A DNA stretch of 64,000 nucleotides from NCBI RefSeq assembly GCF_017114945.1, contig NZ_JABXKQ010000066.1, positions 1 through 64,000 of the forward strand, given 5' to 3'. The DNA comes from Nostoc sp. JL34 (GTDB taxonomy: Bacteria; Cyanobacteriota; Cyanobacteriia; Cyanobacteriales; Nostocaceae). A program made the translations under genes and the position numbers. Below, in pieces: positions 45,494-55,522 of the stretch; position 1 is the stretch's first letter, and each line of letters opens with the position of its first letter. Below the pieces are notes generated by a model. It saw nothing but the letters and a program-made list of their open reading frames with translations, searched no databases and was not told where the DNA came from.

Positions 45494-46903
45494 ATGCTTA
45501 AGCAACTCATCTTAGAAAATTGGAAAAGTTTCCGTTATGCCGAGCTTCCACTTGACCCGTTGACTGTTCTGATTGGGACAAATGCAAGTGGTAAATCTAA
45601 TGTGGTTGAAGCTTTGGAATTTTTACAAAGAATTGCTAGGGGTGAAAATATTGAAGCAGCTTTAGCAGGAGATAAAATACTTCCATCTATTCGTGGTGGT
45701 GTGGAATGGGCTGCACTTAAACCTGAAACTCAGTTTACATTAAAAGCCTTAATTCAGGGAGAGAATGAAAATACTGATTACCTTTATAGCATTACAGTAC
45801 AAACCAAACCTATCACTCAGATTTTGATGGAAGATATAATAGAGCCTCAAGAGGAAATTAATAAAAATAACAATAAACAGGATTTTGATAAAAAATATAT
45901 TTCTAATAAATCTTTGCTACCAATCATTAAAAAAGAGTTAGTTACTTCCAATGAATTGAAAAATGAAATTAATCAAACAAAAAATCATATTAATTCAGAG
46001 TTTACAAAAATTATTGATAATTCTTCATTATTAAAAAGCTTAAATGATAGTGAGATAGAAATATTAAAAAAATTTGCTAATGGAGAATCACTAATTGCAT
46101 CTACCAACCAAAATATTCAACTAATAGAAGATGTCAAATCAAGACTTATAGAGCATTTTAATAATAGAGAGAAAGAAATTGATTCATTGATTAATCCATT
46201 ACTGAAAGAATATGAATTTGTTGTTAATAGGCTTGAAAATATTTTTGTTGTAAATCCAATTCCTTCTAAAATGCGGGATTATTCATTAATCTCTGATGTC
46301 TTTGAAAGTGACGCATCAAATATAGCTGGTGTACTCACTGCATTACCTGATGAGCGTAAAGCAGAAGTAGAAGCAACGCTATCTGCCTATGTCAAGAATT
46401 TACCAGAAGGCGATATTAGAAAAGTATTTGCAGAACCAGTTGGAAGACTTAAAACTGATGCGATGCTTTACTGTGAAGAAGAATGGAAACCTGGAGAGAT
46501 CAAACTAATAGATGCTACAACTATTTCAGATGGAACTCTCCGCTTTATAGCAATTCTCACAGCACTACTCACTAGACCAGAAGGTAGTCAATTAGTAATT
46601 GAAGAAATAGATAATGGTCTTCATCCGTCGCGTGCAGAATTACTTGTAAGAATACTGCGAGAGATTGGCAGCAAAAGAAAAATTGATATTTTAATTACTA
46701 CCCATAACCCAGCTTTGCTTGATGCTTTAGGCCCGGAGATAGTTCCTTTTGTGGTTGTCGCACACCGCGATAAAGAAACTGGAGAAAGCAAACTTACTCT
46801 TTTAGAAGATATTGAAAATCTTCCTCTTTTGTTAGCATCGGGGACTTTAGGTAAACTAGCAACTAAAGGTGCAATTGAAAAGAGCCTTTCTGATAATAAG
46901 TAA
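45494..46903 (+). CDS. AAA-family ATPase (RecF/OLD-like ABC ATPase), first gene of a two-gene module
   Basis: 469 residues from ATG 45494, which has GGAG 6-10 nt upstream (a TTG at 45482 would add four). Walker A is at 28-35 (IGTNASGKSN). A Lys/Asn-rich coiled insertion spans about 110-260, in strongly AT-rich DNA. The C-terminal half has the signature SDGTLRFIAILTALL, Walker B LVIEEIDNGLHPSRAE and the switch His TTHNP. These are the AAA_21/AAA_15 motifs found in OLD nucleases, RloC, AbiL and PARIS AriA; no Toprim domain follows. It lies 8 nt upstream of the PIN-like gene, suggesting a sensor-ATPase controlling an effector. Confidence 0.85.
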   Translation: MLKQLILENWKSFRYAELPLDPLTVLIGTNASGKSNVVEALEFLQRIARGENIEAALAGDKILPSIRGGVEWAALKPETQFTLKALIQGENENTDYLYSITVQTKPITQILMEDIIEPQEEINKNNNKQDFDKKYISNKSLLPIIKKELVTSNELKNEINQTKNHINSEFTKIIDNSSLLKSLNDSEIEILKKFANGESLIASTNQNIQLIEDVKSRLIEHFNNREKEIDSLINPLLKEYEFVVNRLENIFVVNPIPSKMRDYSLISDVFESDASNIAGVLTALPDERKAEVEATLSAYVKNLPEGDIRKVFAEPVGRLKTDAMLYCEEEWKPGEIKLIDATTISDGTLRFIAILTALLTRPEGSQLVIEEIDNGLHPSRAELLVRILREIGSKRKIDILITTHNPALLDALGPEIVPFVVVAHRDKETGESKLTLLEDIENLPLLLASGTLGKLATKGAIEKSLSDNK

Positions 46904-46911
46904 AGTTAAAT

Positions 46912-47436
46912 ATGAGAAAGGTTTTGATTATTGATACATCCATACTTTGCGTTTATTTAGGTGTACCTGGTAAAGAGACTTGTGGTTTTGATAAAGATAA
47001 ATGGGATAAAAAAAGAGTTGAAGCCCGTTTTCAGGCAGAAGAAAAACAAGGTGCAAAGTTTATACTACCAATAGCAACAATTATAGAAACTGGTAATCAC
47101 ATTGCACAAGCTAACTCTAAGCGATATGAAATTGCTCAAGCTTTCGGTAATATTTTAGTGAAAGTAGCAGATGGAGTTATACCTTGGGGAGTTTTTGAAA
47201 CTCAAGTGGGTGAACTTTGGAATTCAGAGCAATTGAAACAACTGGCTATTGAATGGCCTACTCTAGCATCTAGAAAATTTTCTATAGGAGATGCGACAAT
47301 TAAGACGGTGGCTGAATATTACGCCAAAACCAGTAGTACATTCCAAGTAGAAATTTTTACGGGCGATGGGGGACTCAAGGCTTATGAACCAGCTACCCCA
47401 GCACCTACGCGTCGAAGTACTCGCAAAAAAACCTAG
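46912..47436 (+). CDS. PIN-like nuclease-fold protein, second gene of the ATPase module
   Basis: 174 residues. D8 (VLIIDTSILCVYL), E59 (PIATIIETGNHIA), D127 (SIGDATIKTVAEYY) and D152 (IFTGDGGLKAYEP) are spaced as in PIN-domain nucleases, and TGDGGL fits the TxDxxL motif of that fold. The middle has an insertion of helical charged sequence (RFQAEEKQGAKF). The tail is basic (PTRRSTRKKT). It probably cleaves RNA when released or triggered by the ATPase; nuclease activity is inferred from the four acidic residues. Co-transcribed with the ATPase. Confidence 0.7.
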   Translation: MRKVLIIDTSILCVYLGVPGKETCGFDKDKWDKKRVEARFQAEEKQGAKFILPIATIIETGNHIAQANSKRYEIAQAFGNILVKVADGVIPWGVFETQVGELWNSEQLKQLAIEWPTLASRKFSIGDATIKTVAEYYAKTSSTFQVEIFTGDGGLKAYEPATPAPTRRSTRKKT

Positions 47437-47480
47437 AGCAATTACTATTCACCCAAAAGAGAGGTTTTTTAACTAATTTA

Positions 47481-48848
47481 TCATGAATTAAGTTCGACAG
47501 GAATTGTAATAATAAATTCTGTTCCTTCTTTTACAGTAGATATACATTGCAGTTGACCACAATGTTTTTCCACAACAATTTGATAGCTGATGGATAATCC
47601 CAATCCAGTACCTTTACCAACGGGTTTAGTGGTGAAGAAGGGGTCAAATAATCGCTTTTGTATATCCTTGGGAATTCCAGTACCATTATCGGCAATGCGA
47701 ATAACTACTTGCTGATTATCTGTGACTTCAGTCCGAATACGAATTAAAGGTGATTTTAGATTTGAATAAGGTGATTCAAAACCCTCGAATATAGCATCAA
47801 TTGCATTTGCTAGAATATTCATAAATACTTGATTTATTAATCCAGCGTAGCATTCTACTAAAGGGAGATTTCCATAATCTTTATCAATAGTAATTATCTG
47901 ACCTGTTTGCTGATTTATGAGACGGCTTTGTAATATTATTAGAGTACTATCAATCCCTTCATGAATATCAACTACCTTTTTCTCAGATTCATCGAGGCGA
48001 GAGAAATTGCGTAAAGAAAGAACTATCTCTTGGATACGCTCAGTACCAAATTTCATAGAATTAAGAAGCTTGAGGAAATCAGCAGTTAAAAATTCTAGTT
48101 CAAGTTCTGCGATCGCAGTTTTAATTTCTGCCACTGGTCTAGGATAATGGTGTTGGTATAGGCTAATTAATTTCAGTAAATCTTGAGTGTATTTGAGCGC
48201 ATAAACAAGGTTGCCAGCAATAAAGTTGACAGGGTTATTGATTTCGTGGGCAATACCGGCAACGAGTTGTCCTAAAGCCGCCATTTTTTCATTCTGAATT
48301 AATCGAGTATAGTTATTCTTCAGGGTACGAAAACCTACTTTGGCGATTCTAGATTGTTCTTCTACTTGCTCTAGTTGAGCTAATGTTAAAATATGAATTT
48401 GGGAATAAGCTAAAAGTAACTGATGGAAATCGAGTAGCTTATAGCTGCCTAATTGAGTTTCTATTAAAATCGGCTCATATACAAATTGAGATACTCGCTG
48501 CAAGGCTACTTGAGTTGCTTCTACAATCAGCCTTTCTTCAGAAATTACACACACCTCTGGTTGCAGAAATTTAATCAGATTTCTCACAGGCCGTTTAGAA
48601 AATAATGGGTAACTATAAGGACGGCTCATGTGTTCAAAAAATCTTTGTCGAGAAATCATTCCCAGGTAGTTATGATTTTTTACTAGGATAATTCCTGGCA
48701 GTAAAGGCTCTTGCTTAAATAGTATATTCAAATCATTTGTTGGACTATCTGCCTCGACGTAAACAGACCAAAGTGGTAATTCTTGCAAAGTAGACTCTAA
48801 TCGCAAGTTCAGATTATTAGCATTTGTCATGCTATGTATAGCCAACAT
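47481..48848 (-). CDS. histidine kinase with N-terminal signalling domain
   Basis: 455 residues from ATG 48848 (MLAIHSMTNANN), preceded by AAGGA; the GTG at 48959 lacks support. The N-terminal part (LWSVYVEADSPTNDLNILFK, PGIILVKNHNYLGMISRQRF) resembles a CBS-like or SLEI-type domain with a ligand loop. A coiled segment leads to the phospho-acceptor GIAHEINNPVNFIAGN and HATPase (NILANAIDAIFEG, DNGTGIPKDI, GKGTGLGLSISYQIV). The catalytic part is close to that of the GAF kinase at 21869-23827, so the two are paralogues with different inputs. No response regulator is adjacent. Confidence 0.88.
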   Translation of the reverse strand: MLAIHSMTNANNLNLRLESTLQELPLWSVYVEADSPTNDLNILFKQEPLLPGIILVKNHNYLGMISRQRFFEHMSRPYSYPLFSKRPVRNLIKFLQPEVCVISEERLIVEATQVALQRVSQFVYEPILIETQLGSYKLLDFHQLLLAYSQIHILTLAQLEQVEEQSRIAKVGFRTLKNNYTRLIQNEKMAALGQLVAGIAHEINNPVNFIAGNLVYALKYTQDLLKLISLYQHHYPRPVAEIKTAIAELELEFLTADFLKLLNSMKFGTERIQEIVLSLRNFSRLDESEKKVVDIHEGIDSTLIILQSRLINQQTGQIITIDKDYGNLPLVECYAGLINQVFMNILANAIDAIFEGFESPYSNLKSPLIRIRTEVTDNQQVVIRIADNGTGIPKDIQKRLFDPFFTTKPVGKGTGLGLSISYQIVVEKHCGQLQCISTVKEGTEFIITIPVELNS

Positions 48849-49257
48849 ACTTTCAATCCTTAACCTGGAAGTAACATTTCTGGTAACACCCCGAACAAGC
48901 ATTGCGATAATTGCAAAGTTAATCAAACTTATATTTCCCTGATTACTGCTGAAAATCACAGTTATGCTGCATAACTGCTGGTATTAGGTCATCCCATACT
49001 TTTATATACTGGATAATTGATACCAATTAGGAATTAGGTAAAAATCGCCAAAAAGCCGAATTTATCAATTCATAGAGTTATCCAGAACCCTTGTAGAGAT
49101 GTATCACTGCTAAGTCTCTATTTTTCACAGATGCCTAAATAACACAGCATGGTTGTTCAGATAAAGGTAAAATATCTTTGAGCTATAGGCGTAGCCCGCC
49201 GCAGGCATCGCCATTCATCTCTAACATCAAGCTATCATCGGATATTGTGGAATTTCC
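48849..49257. other. intergenic region between divergent genes
   Basis: Holds the promoters of the kinase (-) and mutS (+). A dispersed palindromic motif, GGCGTAGCCCGCCGCAGGCA, lies near 49188-49208, just upstream of mutS. No gene seen. Confidence 0.5.
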
Positions 49258-51882
49258 GTGCGTAACTCAATAGCATCTATGACCGCTTCTCACTCTGAAA
49301 CTCCATCTACCAAACCCGACGCCAGTACTTTTATTTCCGACCATCAACAGGTAGACCGCAGCAAGCTAAGTCAAATGTACCTGCACTATGTCGAAACGAA
49401 GGATAAATATCCTCATGCCGTATTGCTGTATCGGGTAGGAGATTTCTTTGAATGCTATTTCCAAGATGCTGTAAAACTAGCGCAAGAATTGGAATTAGTC
49501 CTCACTAGTAAGCAAGCTGGAGAACAGGGACGAGTGGCGATGTCTGGTGTTCCGCATCACGCTTGGGAACGCTACGCGACGATGTTGGTAGAAAAAGGCT
49601 ATGCAGTAGTAATTTGCGACCAAGTGGAAGATGCTTCTGAAGCTGCTGGGAGATTGGTGCGACGGGAGGTAACGCGCATCCTGACTCCTGGGACTTTGCT
49701 AGAAGAAGGAATGCTCAAATCCAGTCGCAATAATTACTTAGCAGCAGTAGTAATTGCCGCAAATCATTGGGGTTTAGCTTATGCAGATATATCTACAGGG
49801 GAATTTCTTACCACTCAAGGTAGTGATTTAGAACACTTGACACAAGAATTAATGCGCTTGCAACCTTCAGAGGTGTTAGTTCCGACAAATGCACCCGATT
49901 TAGGGAGTTTGCTGCGTCCGGGAGAAACTTCACCACATCTGCCGGAGTGTTTGCCACCATCATTTTGTTATAGTTTGCGATCGCAACTTCCCTTTTCCCA
50001 AGGTGAAGCTAGACCTAGATTATTGCAGAAATTTAAGGTGCGATCGCTCGAAGGACTCGGTTGCGATCATCTTCCCCTCGCTGTTCGTGCGGCTGGTGGT
50101 CTTCTAGAATACTTGGAAGATACCCAAAAAGAAAACCCTGTCACCCTCCAGAGACTCCGCAGCTACAGTGTCACCGATTACCTAATTGTTGATAATCAAA
50201 CCCGCCGTAACTTAGAAATTACCCAAACCGTTCGGGATGGCACTTTTCACGGTTCCCTACTTTGGGCGTTAGATAAAACTAGTACAGCAATGGGTGGGCG
50301 GGCTTTACGGCGGTGGTTGTTGCAACCACTACTCGATATTAAAGGCATTCGGGCGCGGCAAGACACCATCCAAGAATTGATGGAAAATACACCTCTGCGT
50401 CAAGATTTGCGGCATTTGTTAAGGCAAATTTACGATTTGGAACGACTCACAGGAAGGGCTGGTTCTGGTACAGCGAATGCTAGAGATTTAGTAGCTTTGG
50501 CAGATTCCCTCTCACGCTTACCGGAATTATCCAACTTAGTAGTTGAAACCCGTTCTCCCTTCCTCAAAGCTTTGCAAAAAGTCCCAACTGTGTTGGAAGA
50601 ATTGGCACAAAAGTTACACGCACATCTTGTAGAGTCACCACCCATCCAAATCAAGGAAGGCGGATTAATTCGTCCTAGTGTAAATCCCCTGTTGGATGAA
50701 AGGAAGGCGACTGTAGAAGCAGACCAGCAATGGATTGCCAACTTGGAAGTTGATGAGAGGGCTAAGACGGGAATTTCCACACTGAAGGTAGGATTTAACA
50801 AAACCTTTGGTTATTACATCAGTATTTCTCGCACCAAAGCTGACCAAGTACCCGCTAGCTATATCCGCAAGCAAACTCTGACCAATGAGGAACGTTACAT
50901 AACCCCAGATTTAAAAGAACGAGAAGCCCGGATTCTCACAGCGCGGGATGATTTAAATCAGTTGGAATATGAGATTTTTACGGTGTTGCGGGAAGAGGTA
51001 GCGCAAGAGGCGGAAGTAATTCGCAATTTATCTCGCGCAGTAGCGGCGGCGGATGTGTTGTGTGGTTTGGCTGAATTGGCAGTGCATCAAGGTTACTGTC
51101 GTCCCGAAATTTTGCCAGGAAGGGAGATAAACATTGTTGATGGTCGTCATCCGGTAGTGGAACAGTCTTTGCCTGCGGGGTTCTTTGTGCCGAATTCGAC
51201 GCAATTGGGAAGAGAGGAAACGAACCACAGAGGCGCAGAGGAGAAGGAGAAGAGTTTCCCCGCACCTGACTTAATTATTCTTACCGGGCCAAATGCGAGT
51301 GGCAAAAGTTGTTATTTGCGTCAGGTGGGATTGATTCAGTTAATGGCGCAGATTGGTAGTTTTGTACCAGCTAAATTTGCTAGATTGGGAATATGCGATC
51401 GCATTTTTACCCGTGTCGGTGCAGTAGACGATTTAGCGACTGGTCAATCTACCTTCATGGTGGAGATGAATGAAACCGCAAATATTCTCAACCATGCCAC
51501 ATCTAGGTCGCTGGTACTATTAGATGAAATTGGTCGCGGGACAGCAACATTTGATGGTCTTTCCATAGCTTGGGCAGTGGCGGAATATATAGCAGTAGAT
51601 ATTCGGTCACGGACAATTTTTGCCACCCATTACCATGAATTGAATGAACTGGCTAGCATTATCCCGAATGTGGCTAACTATCAGGTGACAGTGAAAGAAT
51701 TACCCGACCAAATTATCTTTTTGCACCAAGTCCAACCAGGAGGTGCTGATAAGTCTTATGGAATTGAAGCGGGAAGATTGGCGGGTTTACCAGCCGTAGT
51801 TATTCAACGGGCAAAACAAGTGATGGGGCAAATTGAAAAACACAGTAAGATTGCGATGGGACTGCAAAATCTTGATGGATAA
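49258..51882 (+). CDS. mutS: DNA mismatch repair protein MutS
   Basis: 874 residues from GTG 49258 (an ATG at 49279 is an alternative, seven residues shorter). Mismatch-recognition motif FFECYFQDA is in domain I; the C-terminal ATPase has Walker [16 protein letters not shown], the [13 protein letters not shown] signature, Walker [17 protein letters not shown] and ATHYHEL. MutS detects mismatches and starts repair. Between residues ~650 and 668, just before the ATPase core, there is an insertion ([19 protein letters not shown]) encoded by a repeat-like DNA stretch (see separate entry). The C-terminus lacks the long tetramerisation tail of E. coli MutS, as is usual in cyanobacteria. Confidence 0.95.
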   Translation: MRNSIASMTASHSETPSTKPDASTFISDHQQVDRSKLSQMYLHYVETKDKYPHAVLLYRVGDFFECYFQDAVKLAQELELVLTSKQAGEQGRVAMSGVPHHAWERYATMLVEKGYAVVICDQVEDASEAAGRLVRREVTRILTPGTLLEEGMLKSSRNNYLAAVVIAANHWGLAYADISTGEFLTTQGSDLEHLTQELMRLQPSEVLVPTNAPDLGSLLRPGETSPHLPECLPPSFCYSLRSQLPFSQGEARPRLLQKFKVRSLEGLGCDHLPLAVRAAGGLLEYLEDTQKENPVTLQRLRSYSVTDYLIVDNQTRRNLEITQTVRDGTFHGSLLWALDKTSTAMGGRALRRWLLQPLLDIKGIRARQDTIQELMENTPLRQDLRHLLRQIYDLERLTGRAGSGTANARDLVALADSLSRLPELSNLVVETRSPFLKALQKVPTVLEELAQKLHAHLVESPPIQIKEGGLIRPSVNPLLDERKATVEADQQWIANLEVDERAKTGISTLKVGFNKTFGYYISISRTKADQVPASYIRKQTLTNEERYITPDLKEREARILTARDDLNQLEYEIFTVLREEVAQEAEVIRNLSRAVAAADVLCGLAELAVHQGYCRPEILPGREINIVDGRHPVVEQSLPAGFFVPNSTQLGREETNHRGAEEKEKSFPAPDLIILTGPNASGKSCYLRQVGLIQLMAQIGSFVPAKFARLGICDRIFTRVGAVDDLATGQSTFMVEMNETANILNHATSRSLVLLDEIGRGTATFDGLSIAWAVAEYIAVDIRSRTIFATHYHELNELASIIPNVANYQVTVKELPDQIIFLHQVQPGGADKSYGIEAGRLAGLPAVVIQRAKQVMGQIEKHSKIAMGLQNLDG
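51215..51262. repeat. dispersed-repeat insertion inside mutS
   Basis: ACGAACCACAGAGGCGCAGA, followed by a GGAGAAGGAGAAGAG run, is a sequence type I know from cyanobacterial spacers. Here it sits in frame inside the mutS coding sequence, just upstream of the Walker A codons. Confidence 0.6.
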
Positions 51883-51886
51883 ACAA

Positions 51887-51943
51887 GTTTGTAGTAAGCA
51901 CTTTAGTCCTTATTTTCTAAGCACTAAAGTGCTTACTACAAAC
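51887..51943. terminator. 21-bp inverted repeat after mutS
   Basis: Arms 51887-51907 (GTTTGTAGTAAGCACTTTAG plus T) and 51923-51943 are perfect complements around a 15-nt AT-rich loop. It lies between the converging mutS and cyclophilin genes and can form a strong hairpin; it is also a dispersed-repeat type. Confidence 0.75.
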
Positions 51944-51954
51944 CGAGGTGTTAA

Positions 51955-52524
51955 TTACTGCCGAAAAATTTCTACTTTTTGTAACACCACTTCTTGATTC
52001 GGACGATCTCTAGTTGTAGGCACATTAGCGATCTTGTTGACTATATCTAAACCTTGGACAACTTCACCAAAAACACTGTGTTTGTTGTCAAGGTGAGGCG
52101 TTGCTGCTTCTGTAATAAACCATTGCGAACCATTAGTACCGCGTCCGGCATTAGCCATCGATAGGATACCTGCACCAGTGTGTCTCAATTCAGGATGAAA
52201 CTCATCTTCAAATTGATATCCTGGGCCACCAGTACCCCATCGGTTGGCTGTATCTAGATAACGACTCAGAGGATCGCCACACTGAATCATAAAATCAGGG
52301 ATGACCCGGTGAAAGCGAACCCCATCGTAAGCTGGAGTTCCCTTACCAGATTCACCAGTTTTAGGGTCTTTCCAGTCGATTGTTCCGGTTGCTAGACCGA
52401 CAAAATTTTTGACGGTGTTGGGGGTTCGCTCTTCTTCCAAACGAACTACAATTTCACCCAAGGAAGTAATTAAACGAGCGTGCAGCTTGCCATTACCGGG
52501 AATATTAATTTCTGGAAAGTTCAT
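51955..52524 (-). CDS. peptidyl-prolyl cis-trans isomerase, cyclophilin type
   Basis: 189 residues from ATG 52524 ([12 protein letters not shown]), with AGGATA 6-11 nt upstream; the start at 52545 gives seven extra residues. Cyclophilin motifs: [20 protein letters not shown] (catalytic Arg), [40 protein letters not shown]. No signal peptide, so cytosolic. An insertion after GLATG ([17 protein letters not shown]) is typical of cyanobacterial and plant forms. It assists proline isomerisation in protein folding. Confidence 0.95.
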   Translation of the reverse strand: MNFPEINIPGNGKLHARLITSLGEIVVRLEEERTPNTVKNFVGLATGTIDWKDPKTGESGKGTPAYDGVRFHRVIPDFMIQCGDPLSRYLDTANRWGTGGPGYQFEDEFHPELRHTGAGILSMANAGRGTNGSQWFITEAATPHLDNKHSVFGEVVQGLDIVNKIANVPTTRDRPNQEVVLQKVEIFRQ

Positions 52525-52644
52525 TAGATATCCTACTTTTAACAAGTGCCAGTATTTGACCTATATAAGTCTATCAGCATTCAAGTTACCCCCTTTAGAC
52601 ATGACAAAAAACCTGAAGTAAGGAAACTTGAGCCAACAAATATT

Positions 52645-54627
52645 TTACTCAGGTAAATTTATCGCTGGATTCCGGCTAAAGAATCCTCTAGGGACTAGCT
52701 TAAAGCCAACTCGGTGAACAGGCATCACAGGCCAATCTTCTGATCGCGGAATATGAGTTACGCCCATTGTGTACCACAGTACGATATCTTCACCCATCAA
52801 GGCTTCATCGTCTGCAATATATTTTGGTAAGCCCTGTCCTGGTTGAGTTTGGTTGGGATAATCTCCCCCAGCATAAAGTTCAGTAGGTTTATATTTTGTT
52901 ACCCAAACGTGATGAGTCGCAAATTCTGCCCTTTCCCGGATTTTTGAGCCTTCCACAGGGAAAAATATGGAGTTTCCTCCAGGCATCAGCATATATCCAG
53001 GTGCAGCGCCGAGAGCATTCTTTTTGTCTGCGCTAACAATCATCCACTCCCGACTGCTTTTCAGATCCAAATCGCGCACCGCAGAGGTTTCTTTGGCTAG
53101 TGGGATTTCTGAAAGTGCGATCGCATTTCCTAAAGGATTTTTCTCATCCATCGGCAAAGCTTTCACATTCATTTCCATCACAGAATTAGCCTGACCATCA
53201 ACATCTAAATCTAGGCGATAGTTGAAAAAATGCTGGTGATTTACTCCGAAGATATTCTTGGCAATTAACCTACCGTGGGAATCATCATCAGATTGCTTTT
53301 GAGCAGCCGTTCCCTGCGCCAATACGATACCCGTTAATTCATTTTGGACTTCCAAAGTCCCATCTTGGTGAAAGATCCAATTGATGCTGTAATCATAGTT
53401 ATCAATGGCTACCGTCATAGTCATGACTAATTCTCGACTGCGACGGACATCATTCCGCTGAGTATTATACTCATAATGTTTCCACAGCATTCCATTATCG
53501 CGTTCGTAGATACCGATAACCCCTGGTATTTTATAAGGTTCTCCCTGCTCATTAGCAAATACAGCATTTAGCAACAAGCCATTTTCAGGAATTTCTTTAC
53601 CTAATTCCATCGTATTTGCTAGTAAACCTAAGTTGTATTCTCCAACATCAAAGGCATTTCTAAATGACCAAGTAGGCTCAGGATCGCCATAAGGTACTAC
53701 CATTTCTGATAGGCTAGCGCGGTATAAAACTGGTCGGATATTTTCGCCGTCCTTGTACGTCAATTGGTACAGCATTAATCCATTTCGAGGATGCATTGAA
53801 TAGCGAAACTTCCAACCTTGCCAGCTAATTTCATTATCTTTAATCTGGAAATTTGCACCATGAGGTTCGAGAATCTTCAATACTTTAAGTGGTGACAGTA
53901 ATTTGCCCAAGGACTTCACATCGTAATTCCAGTTTTCTTGAGAAAAAGGTACGTTTCCTCTGTCAATAAAACTGGCGATTTTACCCGTATTCAAATTGAC
54001 TGTTGCTATGACTCCTTCAATCGGACTACCGTAATAGTTCCAGCCTTTGCCTTTGTAGTAAGATAAGCCCCGACAAAGACGATTACCTGTTGCTTCTTCC
54101 TGTTGATTCTGGATTCCAGGTGCCCACCAACTAATTTTGACTTGCTCAAAATCGGTAATTCCCCGCTTTTGCATTGCTTTTTGCCATCGCAGATCGGCTT
54201 TAACTACCTGAGTTGCTAGTTCATATTCTGAATTAACAATCGCAGGTTGAACAAAGGGTATTTCTTTCCAAGAACTTAAGGTTTTGCTTCTCAGATCAAC
54301 AATTCCTTCAAAGGTTTTGTTTTGCGATCGCTCATAGATTACCAAAAAAACTTTTCGCTGGAAGACTTTACCAGGTGTAAAATTTATAACTTCTTCTTTA
54401 TCTGGTTCTTGTAAAGTAATTAGTGGAAAAGCTGCCATTTCGCTCAAAGTTTTTTCTTTTTGGATGATCGAAACAGCTGTGCTAATTTCTACCTCAGTTA
54501 GCGAAGTGAGAGGATGGGAAATCGAAGGCTGTTGAGCCGTCAATATTTCCATTAATCCGATTGAGATAGAAATGACGGAAATGATCGCAATAGATAGCCA
54601 TAAAAAACGCTTTAGCCGCTTAATCAT
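52645..54627 (-). CDS. copper-containing primary amine oxidase
   Basis: 660 residues. N-terminal membrane anchor or signal (LWLSIAIISVISISIGLMEI). N2/N3-like domains precede the large beta-sandwich catalytic domain. The TPQ precursor is the Tyr of AIDNYDYSINWIF (about residue 410, consensus NYD/E), with the Asp base upstream in the ENIRPVLYRASLSEMVVPYG block. Copper ligand His residues are in GVNHQHFFNYRLDLD and, near the end, THHVWVTKY. It oxidises primary amines to aldehyde, ammonia and H2O2, outside the cytoplasm if the leader works. It stands alone; the molybdenum aldehyde oxidase at the left end of the window is a possible but distant partner. Confidence 0.9.
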   Translation of the reverse strand: MIKRLKRFLWLSIAIISVISISIGLMEILTAQQPSISHPLTSLTEVEISTAVSIIQKEKTLSEMAAFPLITLQEPDKEEVINFTPGKVFQRKVFLVIYERSQNKTFEGIVDLRSKTLSSWKEIPFVQPAIVNSEYELATQVVKADLRWQKAMQKRGITDFEQVKISWWAPGIQNQQEEATGNRLCRGLSYYKGKGWNYYGSPIEGVIATVNLNTGKIASFIDRGNVPFSQENWNYDVKSLGKLLSPLKVLKILEPHGANFQIKDNEISWQGWKFRYSMHPRNGLMLYQLTYKDGENIRPVLYRASLSEMVVPYGDPEPTWSFRNAFDVGEYNLGLLANTMELGKEIPENGLLLNAVFANEQGEPYKIPGVIGIYERDNGMLWKHYEYNTQRNDVRRSRELVMTMTVAIDNYDYSINWIFHQDGTLEVQNELTGIVLAQGTAAQKQSDDDSHGRLIAKNIFGVNHQHFFNYRLDLDVDGQANSVMEMNVKALPMDEKNPLGNAIALSEIPLAKETSAVRDLDLKSSREWMIVSADKKNALGAAPGYMLMPGGNSIFFPVEGSKIRERAEFATHHVWVTKYKPTELYAGGDYPNQTQPGQGLPKYIADDEALMGEDIVLWYTMGVTHIPRSEDWPVMPVHRVGFKLVPRGFFSRNPAINLPE

Positions 54628-54832
54628 CTTTTACATTTTTACAAAAGACTTATAGTTATCTATTTCCAACCCTAAGATGGAAAACCGATAAATTAAGAGG
54701 CTAAAGCTAAATTAATTTGTTAATAAGTTGGGGAGTGGGGAACAAGCAAGGGAGCAACGAAGAAAGAAGAGTTTTCCCCCCTCTGCCTCTTTTCAATGCC
54801 CAATGCCCCATCCCCAATGCCCCATGTACAAT

Positions 54833-55357
54833 TTAGGCCGAAACCAAACGGCGTAAAGATTCAGCCCGACGTTTAGCAATAGAGTTATTTGGAGCCAATT
54901 TGAGTGCTTCTTCGTAAGTTTGTAACGCCTGAGTAGTTAATTTTTTCTTCTCGTAGGCGTGAGCGAGATTATTCAATCCTGTCACGTAGTCTGGTTTAGA
55001 TTTGAGAGCTTCTTTGTACTGACGAATTGCTAAGTCATATTGCTCTTGAGTAAAATAAATATAGCCCAACCCGTTGTAAATGGGGGCGATATCTTCTTCT
55101 TCCTCTTCTTCAGCAGCTTTGAGAGCTTTTTGAAATAGCGCGATCGCTTGAGAGTACATTTTTTTTTCTGAATAAATACTGCCTAACTCATAATATTCTT
55201 GAGTCGTACCTTTTTCTTTCTCTAACTTCTTTCGCAATCTTGCAAAAGAGCCTTCAACCTTGCGAGTTTTGAAAATCTGGCGAAACACACTCACGGCTGC
55301 AATTGTGAGTATAACCACCAAAATTGAGAGATAAACAACGGCTAGACTGTTATCCAT
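54833..55357 (-). CDS. ycf37: Ycf37-like TPR protein, photosystem I assembly/stability
   Basis: 174 residues: an N-terminal transmembrane helix (~7-27, VVYLSILVVILTIAAVSVFR), then three TPR units (EYYELGSIYSEKKMYSQAIA, IYNGLGYIYFTQEQYDLAIR, GLNNLAHAYEKKKLTTQALQ), with an acidic run (AAEEEEEEDIAP) between the first two. Length and layout match Synechocystis Ycf37 (Slr0171, ~173 residues), a thylakoid protein that helps assemble or stabilise photosystem I. The call rests on this match by eye. A 41-bp tandem duplication lies directly upstream. Confidence 0.8.
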   Translation of the reverse strand: MDNSLAVVYLSILVVILTIAAVSVFRQIFKTRKVEGSFARLRKKLEKEKGTTQEYYELGSIYSEKKMYSQAIALFQKALKAAEEEEEEDIAPIYNGLGYIYFTQEQYDLAIRQYKEALKSKPDYVTGLNNLAHAYEKKKLTTQALQTYEEALKLAPNNSIAKRRAESLRRLVSA

Positions 55358-55389
55358 TGCTGCAAATACAAATATTATAAAGTTTGTTA

Positions 55390-55471
55390 TTTGTCCTACC
55401 CTGCGGGAAGCCGCTGGCGCGTCTATGTCATTTGTCCTACCCTGCGGGAAGCCGCTGGCGCGTCTATGTCA
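55390..55471. repeat. 41-bp perfect tandem duplication
   Basis: ATTTGTCCTACCCTGCGGGA and the following 21 bp occur twice, head to tail. Each copy contains a palindromic CGGGAAGCCGCTGGCGCG core of the dispersed type. It sits between the solute-binding gene (minus strand) and the Ycf37 gene, followed by a TAATGAC array. Confidence 0.85.
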
Positions 55472-55487
55472 TTTGTTATTTGTTATT

Positions 55488-55522
55488 TACTAATGACTAA
55501 TGACTAATGACTAATGACTAAT
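55488..55522. repeat. heptanucleotide short tandem repeat (TAATGAC)
   Basis: About five TAATGAC units end at the stop codon of the solute-binding protein gene. Boundaries are approximate to one or two bases. Confidence 0.75.
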
